DNA of 64,000 nt from Arabidopsis thaliana (lineage: Eukaryota; Streptophyta; Magnoliopsida; Brassicales; Brassicaceae), in contig NC_003070.9 of assembly GCF_000001735.4 (NCBI RefSeq), forward strand, positions 8,060,001 to 8,124,000, in the 5' to 3' direction. Positions 45,808-57,520 of this stretch are shown here, piece by piece. Position 1 is the first letter of the stretch, and every line of letters starts with the position of its first letter. Below the pieces are notes generated by a model. That model was given only the letters and a program-made list of their open reading frames with translations, had not been told where the DNA came from and made no database searches. The translations under genes and the position numbers were made by a program.

Positions 45808-47659
45808 ATGGCGGGAGGAATAGGGCTGGGAGACACGACATACACGAAGGTGTTTGTGGGAGGATTAGCTTGGGAGACGCATAAGGAGACGATGAAGAAG
45901 CACTTTGAGCAGTTTGGAGAGATTTTGGAAGCCGTAGTCATCACCGACAAGGCCTCCGGTAGATCCAAGGGCTACGGATTCGTACGTTTATACAAAACCT
46001 TGTTCCTATATGTAGAAAGAGAATGGATGTTATTTGTGTATATTATATAGTTAAAAGAGGAATCAACTAATAAACTAAAGTTAAATGGTGATGATGATCG
46101 ATCAGGTGACATTCAGGGAAGCGGAGGCGGCGAGGAGTGCTTGTGTGGATGCTACTCCGGTGATCGACGGGAGAAGAGCAAATTGCAACCTCGCCTCTCT
46201 CGGTCTTCAAAGATCCAAACCCTCCACTCCTAACCATGGTTATCATCTCTCTATCTTTCTTCTTTTCAAAAGTCTAGATGCTTATGTGTGTGTGTGTATA
46301 ATATATACACGTTCATGATGCTATGAGTTAGATCAAGAAAAAGGATAATTCTTAGTTACTACTACTATATATGGTTAGCTATATTTTCTATATACAAAGT
46401 TGGTTTTTTAGAAATTTGTGTGGTCAAGTATTGGAATTAATAATAACCTTAATATTAATAGTTGGTGATAGATGTTAATGGACCATTATGTCGATCATCA
46501 AAGTGATAGTGATGATGATGGTGAATGTGTTAGGAGGAGGAGGCAGGATTAACAATATGAGAGTGATGATGAGCACAATGCAGACTGGTTTTGGACCACC
46601 TCCACCACCACAACCACCCACCTTCACTCACTATCCCCATCTCCCTCTCAATCTCTTTGGGTACACTCTTCTATTTCCCTCTTTTTTCATGTAATGATGA
46701 TGATGATGATAGTACATGCATGCATCAAACATAACATGATACCATTTGAGACCAAAAGAATGCCAACTCATATTTGTCTATTAAACTGAACAATGCAATT
46801 GCATTACATAGCTGGCTGTCCTCTAATGTTTCCATTTTCTTTGTGGACCGACACTATTATTATTATCAGTAATAGATCGATTAATTTTCACAGTCTATAG
46901 AGAGATTTAAATGACTGACAAAGTGGTCAACGGACAGCTTGTAAAACTAAAAATTATACTGATTCCATCTTTCACCAATCATTTTACTCTCTCATCACAT
47001 GCTTCCTCCTGTCTCATGACCACGTGCCACGTGCATTCATATTTGTTGTCACTCTTAAAGTGTAATTTGTTTTGTAAAAGCAAAAAACATTGATTTGATA
47101 TTCGCAGGTACTCTCCATACTCGCCAGACTACTCATCATTCCCTACGGTCCGTAACTTTTTCCTTCTCTGACATAAGTGTTTGTATAACGAACTTAAGAA
47201 TCTTTCTCTGTCTCAACGAATCTTTACTTGTTCATGATCATATATTCATATAGCATAGCCTTAATCTAATACTAATACGATGTGCTACAGAACTTATACG
47301 GCATGTACGGCTGCACTTCTGGAGGACAATACGGAGTCTATGGAAACAGAAACAGCGGAGGCGGTGGACTAACCGCAGCAGCCGCATCCGCTACTCCTTT
47401 TTATCCTTGTGGTGGAGGACATGGTGGGGTCCAGTTCTCTCAACCACAACCATTTTATCATCACTTGTCTTCTTATAACCCTCACCATTACTCTCCTCCG
47501 ACCTTTTCTATGCAACAAGGTTCGTATATGATAATAGACATGTGTACACCAAAGGCAACAAAGATATACACATACACTAACATTGTTGGCAGTGTGTTTT
47601 GTTGTGCCACAGGCGTAACAGGCTTTCCGCTTCAACCACCTCTTATTCCTTACCGTTAA
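45808..47659 (+). CDS. Glycine/proline-rich single-RRM RNA-binding protein
   Basis: Six exons (45808-45981, 46106-46238, 46534-46660, 47108-47147, 47291-47519, 47613-47659) give 249 aa. One RRM spans about residues 12-88: RNP2 KVFVGGLAW (14-22), RNP1 KGYGFVTF (54-61, split by the first intron), and [12 protein letters not shown] at its end. The C-terminal two thirds are low-complexity, with [11 protein letters not shown], Tyr/Ser-rich [10 protein letters not shown] and His/Pro/Gln stretches. This layout fits the plant ARP1/RBP-type family (nuclear or cytoplasmic RNA binding, often hormone-regulated). The target RNA is unknown. The repetitive tail may drive condensate formation, which is inference. 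Other splice forms with a different last exon are possible. Confidence 0.9.
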
Positions 47660-49881
47660 AGAAGCTTAGAGTCTTTGGTAGCTATCAAGCTTCATATCAT
47701 CATCTTCTTCTTCTCAGGTCAAGAGCCATTCTATGGTTTAAAGGATGCTCCTGGCTAATCTCAGCACTTAGTTTCTCTCCCTCTGCTCTAAAAGCTACCC
47801 CATTTTATGGAATTTGGAGGTGGCTTTTTAAGCAGATCCCAATGGGATCTCCTGTTTCAGATGGTGATCATGTCGTATTTGTCATCTCTCACCTTCTTGC
47901 AATTGCATCTTCTCGAGAGAATGGGTTTCTCTTTGAGAGATATTGCTAATGGAGCATCATCATCATCAATCACTCATGTGCCAATCTCAAGCTGATGCAT
48001 GTATCAGCTTAATTAGTTTATGTTGTTTTAGCCTAAGGATGGCTAATCAACAAGACAAAGAAAATGTCTGTTAGGATAATGTAAAAAAAAAATCAAGCAC
48101 CAAAACAATTTTCTGTTTGAAAGACTGAAAAAACGATTGCATAATTAAGCAAAATGATCAGCACAAAACCCTGCAAGCCTTTTTGTTGCATCAACATGTT
48201 TAGTATCTTAATTCTTAAAGACTTAGTCACTTAAGTCCTCAAGTCTCAGATTATGTTTCTTAAATAAAAATGCATTACTCAAATGTCTCTGTTTACTGTT
48301 ACTAGTGGTTAAAAACTTTGGGGAGTAACATCTCATAACCTCCTAGAATATACTATGCAACACATACAACTTCATGCTTTTCAGTTTTTGAATCTAGTAT
48401 GTTCATAAGGATACTGGAAATATTCATACTGAACACTGTACTCACATCTCCTCATGTTCTCATGTTTCCCAATGTATGCTTCTCAGTCCAGTTTGACACC
48501 TTCTAGGGCTGAAAACATTAAGACGTGGTTGTGTGCTAGAGTCAACATCTTGCGAGAAAACATGTTGTAGCCCATCCATGTCACCTCTCAAGTCTGTCCT
48601 CTCATTATCTTGTAAGAAAACACTAGTGGAAAGAAACTCCCTTAATGAAAGCTTAATTACATACAATCTGCTGCTCCCATCAAACCATTGAGGTTGATGA
48701 AAATCGAGTCTAAGACACTACCCCCAAACACTGCTTCATGCCTTCCTCAATTGTATCATTTTAAAAATGTCTTATATCATATATTTCCTGGTGTCAAGCA
48801 TGATGATATAGATGGAGTAGAGGAGTAGAGATAAGATCCTTGTTCAGGGCAGAGTAACAGTTGTGTCTGTGCAAATTAACAACCTAAGCTTGTGTTAACC
48901 AAGAAGCTTGAAACATGGACTAGAGAATATCTAAAATCCAAATGCATTTCGAGAAAATGCTAAAAGAACAAAAGTAGTGAAACAAATCACAATATATCAA
49001 AACTAATCTCCAGAATAAATTTTCATAATATCTTCTTTGATCATTTGGATCTTCTAGATCCCCAGAAAAGATAGAATGGCTTAAGCTTCGAACTCTCGGA
49101 CCTTCTTGTTCTACCCAACTATACATTAGACAAGTATTAGGCCGTAAATAGGCCCATTTAGGGATACGCGAAGGCCCAAAAAGTCTTTGACATCATCATG
49201 TGGTTTCTTATTCTTGTTTTCCAGTAATGCTGGTTAAGTGAGGATGTCATTATTGATTAAGCCCCACGCAGCTTCTATCAATTACTACTACCTTACTCTT
49301 AATCCTACTCAAGTAACTTCACACGTTATCTCTTCCTACCGACTGTTTTCTCGGCCTGATGTTCGTTTAGTAGTCAGTTTGTTCGAATGCAGAAATCTTA
49401 ATCCGCTTTTAGTACCCTTAAATCGTGGTCTTGTTGTAATGACAATTTCGGTTTTAGAATAGAATTTGTTCGCTTTTAACAAAAGAAATGCTGTTCAAAC
49501 ATAAATGTGAAAAACAACATCCTGATGAATTTCATGTGATGAAGAACAGAAAGAAAAGAGGGCCTAGAATCATTGTTGCTTCAATCGTTGGAGAACATTT
49601 GTATGCTTGTGTCAATTTTTTGCACATGGTTCCGTAACAGGCACATGATTACTGTGACATCACGTGTGTATCTGGAATTTGGTTTTTAATACCACTAAAT
49701 CAAGATAGTCAAACGCAAAAACATAATGATCGATTTATGTTAATGTCATTTAATAACCCAAAGATCTTTGTCTGAAGCAGATACTACACTAGAGATATAG
49801 GGAACAATGGGCATTGCCTCATAAACCGGGTCAAACCGATAGTCAATTTCCGCAGCCAAAAAACAAAAGAATAGACCAACT
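47660..49881. other. Intergenic region with a possible relic gene
   Basis: The first 350 bases are the RRM gene 3' UTR. The rest, between convergent gene ends, holds no recognised gene. A Site II promoter-like pair at 49151-49178 with minus-strand open frames below it is described separately. Confidence 0.5.
48460..49180 (-). other. Possible minor gene or pseudogene on the minus strand
   Basis: Two TGGGCC Site II motifs on the minus strand (plus-strand GGCCCA at 49151-49156 and 49173-49178) lie 25-52 bases upstream of an ATG at 49126. That frame runs 68 codons to 48920 (MYSWVEQEGPRVRSLSHSIF, then SGDLEDPNDQRRYYENLFWR) with coding-like composition at first and hydrophobic sequence later. A second open stretch at about 48733-48460 (including LDFHQPQWFDGSSRLYVIKL and DNERTDLRGDMDGLQHVF) could be a downstream exon. 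I recognise no family. It may be a short gene, a non-coding transcript or a decayed copy. Confidence 0.25.
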
Positions 49882-51895
49882 TCACGATGTAATCATGGGC
49901 TCTGGATCTGATGAGTCGTCAGCAGACTTCTTGGACTGACGAGCGGAATTGAACAAGATGTCTTTGATAACCTGCACATTGATGGATGAAAGACTTTTTA
50001 AGTCAATTTCATGGATCCATTAACCGCAAGGGGAAATAGGATCAGCATTGTCAGATTGTATTTACTCACCTGTGACATTAGTCCATGGACCTGCTCGACA
50101 GTTATCTTTGCACTATCCCGAGTTATCTTCGCGAGTTGAGGCTCATCCTGAAAGTGGTCCACAACACATATACTTAGGTAATGTAATCTCCAAAACAAAT
50201 GTTTTTATGTAAAGAAGATTAAAACAATATCAAAATGAGTCACACAGCCAGAGATAACAGAACTCTAGGAAGCAGACATAGACTATTGGCAACAACTCGT
50301 TGACAAATTGATACATCAAAGTCTCCCTGTTTTACTAGTTCAAACTTTAATAGCTCTGTATATTTTTGACTAAACATACACTCAATTGTGAAATTTCAAA
50401 CCCAGAAAAGGTAAAACATAGTGTTTTGCAGGTAGAGTTTCTATTAGTCAATATCCAGTCAACATAATGCCTAAGAATAAAAAGTTCAAATTTAATCCAA
50501 GTTGCTAGATGTTGATAGTAGCAGTTAATTAGCCAAATGAAAAGTTTCTACACAGGAACAAGCTTGAAAAGTGGCAAGTGTATGAGCTCAAGATCATGGT
50601 CCAGTATCTCAGACAGTCAATAAACATTGAGAACATAACAAATAATTTTGCTAAAGCAACCATTTAGACAAACCTCTTTCCTCCTTTGGTGACCGGCTGG
50701 CGCAATTCCTCCATACCGGGAGTTAGCGAGCTGACTCTCCGCTTGCTCGAGCTTCTCAGCTTCATCATGTAAACAATTAAATGGTAAGAAAAGAGGATAT
50801 ATCAAACTACGACCTGGATGAAAAGTAAATTAACTTGCTCTTTCATATATACAAGAATTTACCCAAGTCTGATATTTGCCCGGCAACATAGTCTCCATTG
50901 CCCAACAGTGGGGAAGAAGAAAGAGTGTTCACCCAGTACTTGTTCCAAAGGAGATCCAGAAGGTGACTATCGAGAGATGACTTGAAATAAGTGATGTCCA
51001 ATGAGTAGTACTGCCACATACAAAAAAAATGAATCATAAGATCGATGATTAAAACCCTCCCAAGTTTTAAAATCGATAAATAAGAATTATACATACCTGT
51101 TTGCAATGTACACCAAAGTCCTCAATCTTGTTAAGAGGGATAGTCTGATACTCAGAAACATGATCATCCGAGATCTTATGTCCCTCTGGATATGTTCTGA
51201 ATGCCCCAATCTCAACCTTACCAGCCGAAACAGTCCTTGTTGGATCAATAACAACAGCTAAGAATGGCTCCTGATACTGTTGGTTAAGCATCTGTGTCGA
51301 AACATCAATACCCGAGAGCCAACATCCATACCCAGGGTGAGAGTGATACCATCCAACAACGTTCTCCAACCTCCCAGCCTATAGTTCAAAGTTACAGTCA
51401 TAACCAATCAATCAAACACTCGCAAAATCTTGCATAAAGGATCCAAGTAGCAACTAGCTAATTAAACAAGGAGCTACAGCGAGAGATGAATAAGAGATAT
51501 CTTACCAGCTTGCTGGTCTGAGAGTATTCAACCATATACTCATAGGCATCAGACTGAGCATTAACCCTAGTCTCAGTACCTTCAACAGGCAAAGCAAAAG
51601 CATCCATAACGATGATTGTATCACCCTCGGTTTTACCCTGCATAAGACCCATGATCTCGATTGTGCCACCGGAGCGAGCGTGAACCACCATCTTGAGAAG
51701 AGCAAGGGCTGAGATGTGAACGCGCTTGAAGTAGTTAGGATCGGAGGCCCATGGCTTCTCCTGCTGGATTTTGGCTTGTGAAGCGTCGTCGTAGTGGAAT
51801 ATACTGTCGGAGGCTGAATCGGTTGGTTCCACTGGGAGAATGTTGTTCTCTAGCTCCCATGTCTTCCTCGCGATGGCTGACGAGGAACCTTCCAT
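49882..51895 (-). CDS. CSN5A: COP9 signalosome subunit 5, JAMM metalloprotease
   Basis: Six exons on the minus strand (51895-51506, 51378-51097, 51010-50863, 50759-50674, 50147-50070, 49971-49882) give 357 aa. The MPN+/JAMM domain (about 55-195) has the full zinc site: E80 in GGTIEIMG, and H142-S-H144-P...S152-x2-D155 in [18 protein letters not shown]5 is the catalytic subunit that removes NEDD8 from cullins and so controls SCF and other cullin-RING ligases in light signalling, auxin response and cell cycle. The C-terminal helices ([43 protein letters not shown]) bundle with the other subunits. Two Arabidopsis CSN5 genes exist; position next to GI-region genes indicates CSN5A (AJH1), the major form. 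Confidence 0.97.
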
Positions 51896-53260
51896 TGAAA
51901 TCGACTTCGAAGAGTAGAATAAATCTAGGGTTTTGCTTAATCGCGAGAATTGATTTGAGGGTTTGAGTCAGAAAGAAAGAAGAAGGCAAACAAATAGAGA
52001 GAGATCTTTGGGTTCTTGGGTTAAACCGGTTTGCGAGAACAAAACTCAAAATGGATTTACTTAATATGGGATTTGGGGACTAATGCTAATCCAAAACATT
52101 AACCATATAAAATTTTTATGGAAATTTAATATTGTACATTTTTTATTAAATATTTTTCCCTTTTTATTTTTAGTTTGTTTAACTTTTATAGAAATCAATG
52201 TTGGCAAATCAAAGGATAAATTCCAGTCATTGTATCAACCAATTGGTATAGAAATCAATGTTGGCAACACATAGATTTGGCATACAATATCTTAAATCAC
52301 AAAGCGTAAAAGAAGAGTAATGCATCTCATGCATATTTCTTGAGATATCCACACATGCATAATTTCACCAATGTAGTAAGCTTATTTTGATAGCATGTTC
52401 AACTTATATATTGTGTGAATTATGCTTGACTTTATGGCATAGACGTTGATCTTTAGCTATAAAGTCAAGCTTTTGTCTTCTCATTCTATCATCGATCAAA
52501 GCATCTAAATCACTTTCCTCTCTTTTCTTCTCTTGTTTGTGTCAGAACTCAGAGAGTATAACATAAGGTTAGCTTTCGATCAGTTTTTTATTTTGAGTGT
52601 TGCGAATCAAAAGAAAAATTAGTTTTAGCATTAGACCTAAATATTTGTACAAGGACACAGTGTAATATTTGTAAAGCAATTAACATAGAACAAATAATGA
52701 AACACAACAATACTATAAAGATGTTTTGAGTTAAGGAGAGAGATCATCAAAGTGCTTGCTTAAATTTCTACCGTGTTGTTGTGTTTCATTACTTGCTTAA
52801 ATGCTTAATGATAACTGCTTTAAAAATATTAGATTGTCTTCATGTACCAACATTCAGGTCCTACATCCAAAATATTATACAAGACAAAGAATTCACTACA
52901 ATATAAATACGCTAAAATTTAAGAGCAGCCTCAATTATATGCATATACTAAGATTATGGCCGCCCCTGCTATGCTGATACAAAATAAATGCCAAATTACA
53001 TCATATATCAAAATATTTTGGCAAAATAAAACATAATTGCCTTTAGTTGGATTTTGAAAAAAAAAATGGAAGATCTTCTGAGTTTGTGAGAAAGAAGAGC
53101 AATAAAGAAGAAGTTAATGCATCTGTTTGACTGTTACAATTACTTATAAAAAAAAAAGTGGAAGAAAGTTTAGAGGAGAGGATACATTTTGAGATCATGG
53201 GGAAGGAGTGGTTGCTAACAAAGTGGTAATAGAATTAGATTACGTGAAAGTATAAAAGTA
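51896..53260. other. AT-rich intergenic region upstream of CSN5A
   Basis: The first 200 bases are the CSN5A leader and promoter. A 21-bp exact repeat (TATAGAAATCAATGTTGGCA plus A) occurs at 52187 and 52247, 60 bases apart. Nothing else is identified, although 52440-52560 has a TATA-like start and CT-rich sequence resembling an untranslated leader without a frame behind it. Confidence 0.5.
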
Positions 53261-53424
53261 AAATTTGAAAGTTTTGTGACATGTGGTAAATGTTGCTGTT
53301 TTTGAAAGTGTTGTCCCATTTGAAAGTTTTGTCACATTCGGTAAAATTTGAAAGTTTTGTTACATGCAGTTTTGAAAGTTTTGTCACATTCGGTAAAATT
53401 TGAAAGTTTTGTTACATGCAGTTT
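53260..53424. repeat. Minisatellite with a perfect 52-bp tandem duplication
   Basis: Copies 53321-53372 and 53373-53424 are identical over 52 bases (starting TGAAAGTTTTGTCACATTCG). Within each unit the half-motif TTTGAAAGTTTTGTnACAT is itself repeated. Degenerate copies of the half-motif extend upstream to about 53260. Identity suggests a recent duplication. Confidence 0.85.
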
Positions 53425-53500
53425 TTGTTAAAATGACGGTTAATTTAGAGGGGGGTGGGAGGGGGAGGGTAAGTAGTTATATGATTTTGATGATTTTGTA

Positions 53501-53966
53501 GAAGTGTATTCAATCTAGTATTTTAAGTGATTTGTGTAAAATTTATCAATCATGGATTTTAAAAACTCTATTAAAATCAAGTGTTATTGAACTAACGATT
53601 TTAAAATTTACTTTTAAATCAACTGTTATTGAAAACAAATCTCATGATTGTAGATGGAATTTGAAAAGATTGTACAATTAATCACATCAACTTTCTTAAA
53701 ATTATAGAAATCTTTTCAAATTCTATCTAAAACCATGAGATTTGAATTTGTGTATTTGTAACTAAAGAAGTTTTCTCAAATCTTTCAAGATGAATAAGAA
53801 TCAACTCCACAAACTGTTTTCAATAACAATTGATTTTAAAGTTAATTTTTAAATTATTAGTTTAATAACATTGGATTTCATTAAAGTTTTTAAAATCTAT
53901 AATTAAATAACATAAAGTTTGTAAATTTTACACAAATAATTTAAACTACTAGATTAAATACACATC
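53501..53966. mobile_element. Palindromic foldback element (MITE-like)
   Basis: The left end (GTGTATTCAATCTAGTATTT, from about 53504) is complementary to the right end (plus strand ...AAACTACTAGATTAAATACAC, to about 53963). Pairing continues inward for about 140-160 bases on each side with scattered mismatches, e.g. TTGTGTAAAATTTA and AACTGTTATTGAAAAC have their complements in the right half. A second inverted pair lies inside (53637-53671 with 53708-53743). There is no coding capacity. This structure fits a non-autonomous foldback DNA element; no clean target-site duplication was seen. Confidence 0.75.
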
Positions 53967-55400
53967 CTTTAGTATATATAGATTTGAGAAAGTGGATAAC
54001 ATTTTTTTTGTTGATGTCTAGCTTGAAACAATTCATACGCCCTCAGTTTCTATATCTTTATAAACTTGGTACAATTGATGACAAAAGTCCACAAAATAAG
54101 GGGTCATTGGAATTAAAGCGTTACAATCTTTATACCACGTGGTTGCAATATAAGGGTGACCAAGGTATTACTCAAAGGCTCAAAACTCGAATCTTTGAAT
54201 AGTGACAAGTGGAATAACCTTTAAAGCCAAGTTGCTAAATATTTTTTCTTCCTTCTTCGATAAGTATTTAAATTTTTGTTATGTTCTCGTCCATAAATTG
54301 AGTGAATGATATTAGATAAGAGGTCCAAATCATGTATAAAATTTTAGAAAGCATTTAATCTCTCTCTTACATACCTATCAGAAATCGAATATGACCACTT
54401 TACTTCTTTTTTTCGTCGACCTTGACGATAAACGATTTATGACTACCTCTTTATCTTAATGATCTCAAACTCGCTTTAGGTCTTTCAACAATTATATGGC
54501 GTATCTTACTCATTTATAATGCAACAAATGTCAATTAAAAATCAACTTCAAATTACTATGGAATATCTCAAGGAAACTTATTGTAGAAATTTGGTGGAAC
54601 TAGTAATCAAACTTGTTCATATAAATGCATTTGGCCTTTTGGGTTCGTTGTTGGTCTAGAGTTTAACGGTTTAGAGATTGTTTTAAGATTTTATTTCCCA
54701 TGTACAATGAAAGTCTAATACAAATAAGTACTATAAACTAAGCGTTATGATCAGTAGATTATAATTTATATCCTACTATATTATTTGGGAAGTACATTTT
54801 AAATGTAACCTTAATTTTTGTAAGTAATTACATAGGTATGCCATTAGAAATAAAATTTTAAAGAGTAAATTAATTTATCTCTTTAAGGATTAAAAAGTCA
54901 AATACTAATTTAATTAATTAAATTTAATTAAAAAATGAAATATATTATTAATTTCCAAAAATAATAACCAATCAAAATCAACATATAAGATTTGATATCT
55001 AAATTTTAATTAATTTAATTTAATTAGAAAAACAAAATACATTATTAATTTCCAAAAAGTAACCAGTTAAAATCAACAAATTATGTTTGATATCTAAATT
55101 ATCATATTAATTTTTTATTAATTATTATAGTTCACTTCTCATCGTTATATGATTCTATTTTTGCGGAAAAATAATATCATCATTATAAAAAAATAATTAG
55201 AGTTTTTTTGCATATGCCATAATTTGAATTTTTAAAAACAAATATAAACTGTTCAATACATGAAAAAATATTATAAGGGTAAAAAATAGATTTAAGAAAA
55301 CTTTTTACTGAGTAACGGGTCATAATTTGAAATATTTATATTCAATTTCATACATATTATATTGAAAATTTATAATTTATATATACTACAATAATTAATA
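53967..55400. other. AT-rich intergenic DNA with a 97-bp diverged duplication
   Basis: Mostly unidentifiable AT-rich sequence. Two related units with ATTAATTTCCAAAAA at 54947 and 55044 and TTTGATATCTAAATT after each indicate a tandem duplication of about 97 bp. The frame at 53984-54202 is short and I see no gene in it. Confidence 0.5.
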
Positions 55401-56835
55401 ACATGTTAGATGTGATTCAATTTTTAATACAAGCTGGAAAATCCTAGAATTGACGGGTTTAGATCGATATTAATACAAGATAGTATACTACAGGTGAAAC
55501 TCTTAAATTAACAATCAAACTACAAGTATATAATCTTAAACACTAAACAATATAGATAATATCAACAAAACGTATACAACTCACAGTTTACTATACATTT
55601 AAAATCAAATAAAATAATATTATATATTTTTTAATCATCTTTACAATAAAAGTTTTTAGTTTAACTAAAATATAAGCCTACATGCGGTATACTGCAGGTT
55701 AATATCTAGATTATAGAGCTTATTGGATCTAAAGACGGGTCATCAAAGATTTCCTAAACTGAAGCAAAATATACTAAATATTCAAATATCTATATGTTAC
55801 CAAATTATAAACAAATAAGTCAATTTAATATTTTATATACAAAATCAATTAAATCTTAATCACATAAAAATTAGCACAAAAAAATGTATTCAACAATTAA
55901 AAATTTATCAAATCTCTGTGTTATATAAGTTTTGATACTATATTCAAATAAAGTGTAATATACCTTTTCAATTTGTATTCTTTAACTAATTTAAGCTAAC
56001 TAATATATTTGCTAATCTTATATCTATCAAAACCGACTATCGTTTCTTATCTCTATATTATTTTTGCAAGATTTTTTTGGTGGATTTGGATAAAAGTGCA
56101 TTCGGGTCATATGGTACATTCCCCTATTAAATAAATATGGTGCACTCCTATGTTATTAGCTAAAATATTTAGATTATAATTCAGAGTCATATCATTAATA
56201 AAATTAATATTAATAAAATAAATAGGTTTTTGGCAAGACGGATTTGGAGGGACGGGTTTTTGAATCAACATTAATAAAAAAGTAAAATATAATTAATCCA
56301 CCGTTTCAATACGGGTTAAATCTTTAATTTATTATTTTTTAAGACCACTAATATTAAACATATCAAATCATCCTAATTTAGAAAAAATTATATAAAACCA
56401 AAAATGTTATGTAGTATGTATAATGTTACTATATATAAAATTAAACTATAAAATATAAATGTACTAGAGAATGATACAATTTGCAAAACTTTTATATATG
56501 AAAAATAATTCTTAAATTTTAAAAATTACTACTTTAAAAAAAAATCACGGGACGGGTAAAGAAATTACAGAACGTGTTTTATTTTGGAATTGGGTTATAT
56601 GGTGGATGTATTTGAATCAATATTTATAAAATTTTAAAATATTATTAATATGCTGTTTTAATAGGAATTAAAAACTTCAGTTTTTTAACAATTGTCTCAT
56701 GAATTCGTGGTATAGTTTTACTTAATAACAATTATAAACTGTAAAATATAAATATTTTATAAAAATAAAATTTTCAAGTTTTAATATATATTACTTTGAA
56801 AAAATAAATCATCCCGCCGGTTAAAATCTAGTTTC
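55400..56835. mobile_element. Helitron-like (ATREP-type) remnants
   Basis: Two sites resemble 3' ends of Arabidopsis non-autonomous Helitrons, which have a GC-rich hairpin followed by GGTTAAAATCTAG: ATGCGGTATACTGCAGGTTA then ATATCTAG (ending 55709), and ATCCCGCCGGTTAAAATCTA then G (ending 56831). The short word ACGGGT recurs at about 55314, 55452, 55733, 56253, 56311 and 56550 in otherwise AT-rich DNA. The stretch 56250-56560 and 56545-56835 are diverged copies of each other. The hairpins are decayed and the 5' ends are not located, so limits are approximate. Confidence 0.55.
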
Positions 56836-57520
56836 ATGTATAATAATCTTACGAATAAATATATACAAGATGACCAAAATGAAAACAAAATTTAGATAAT
56901 CAACGCAAATGACATGATACATGCCACTAAAGTTTTGCTTAGTTCCAACGACCTTTTTGCCTAGTTCGTTTAATCGTTTTGTTTAAAGCATATATTATCG
57001 TGTCGTTAACGAAAAATGAGTTGAGAGAACTTGATCACGTTGATTACTAAAATCTGATTAGCTGTCGATGATTACCTTTAAAATTCAAGTCTATTGCCAT
57101 TATAAGATCATGCAAGAATGTGGGTTAAAAAAAAGAAAATCTAGAAGTAATCAATTATTTCGGATAGTAGAGTAGGTAGCGTCAGAAAATTCTGCTACAA
57201 CAAAAGGGGTATTATTGTCAATTTAATAAAATAACACGGTTAGGTTCGTCGCTTACGTGTCGAGTTCTTAGATAACCTTTGAATGCAAAAATACGCAGTT
57301 TCGATCCAACAAGGCAACGCTTTGTGACCAAACAGTCTTTTTTTTTTCCCTTATAAAACAAAAAAAAAAATGATTTTCTTAATAAAAAGAAGGGAAAGAA
57401 GGAAAAACACACAAAGCAACTTCTTCTTCTTGTTCGGCTTTTATCATCTCTGAAAATTGCTTTATTTGGTTGAATTCATTGGATTGTTGATCGAGATTGG
57501 TTTACTGATTGATCGAAAGT
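56836..57520. other. Promoter and leader of the TCP11-family gene
   Basis: AT-rich flank followed by the leader before 57521. CT-rich sequence (ACTTCTTCTTCTTG, 57418-57432) probably marks the transcription start area. No other feature is seen. Confidence 0.5.

Noticed and set aside
47599..47949. 116-codon frame after the RRM gene
   Set aside because: Out of frame with the RRM last exon and located in its 3' UTR. The composition (Leu/Ser/Arg) looks like a shadow.
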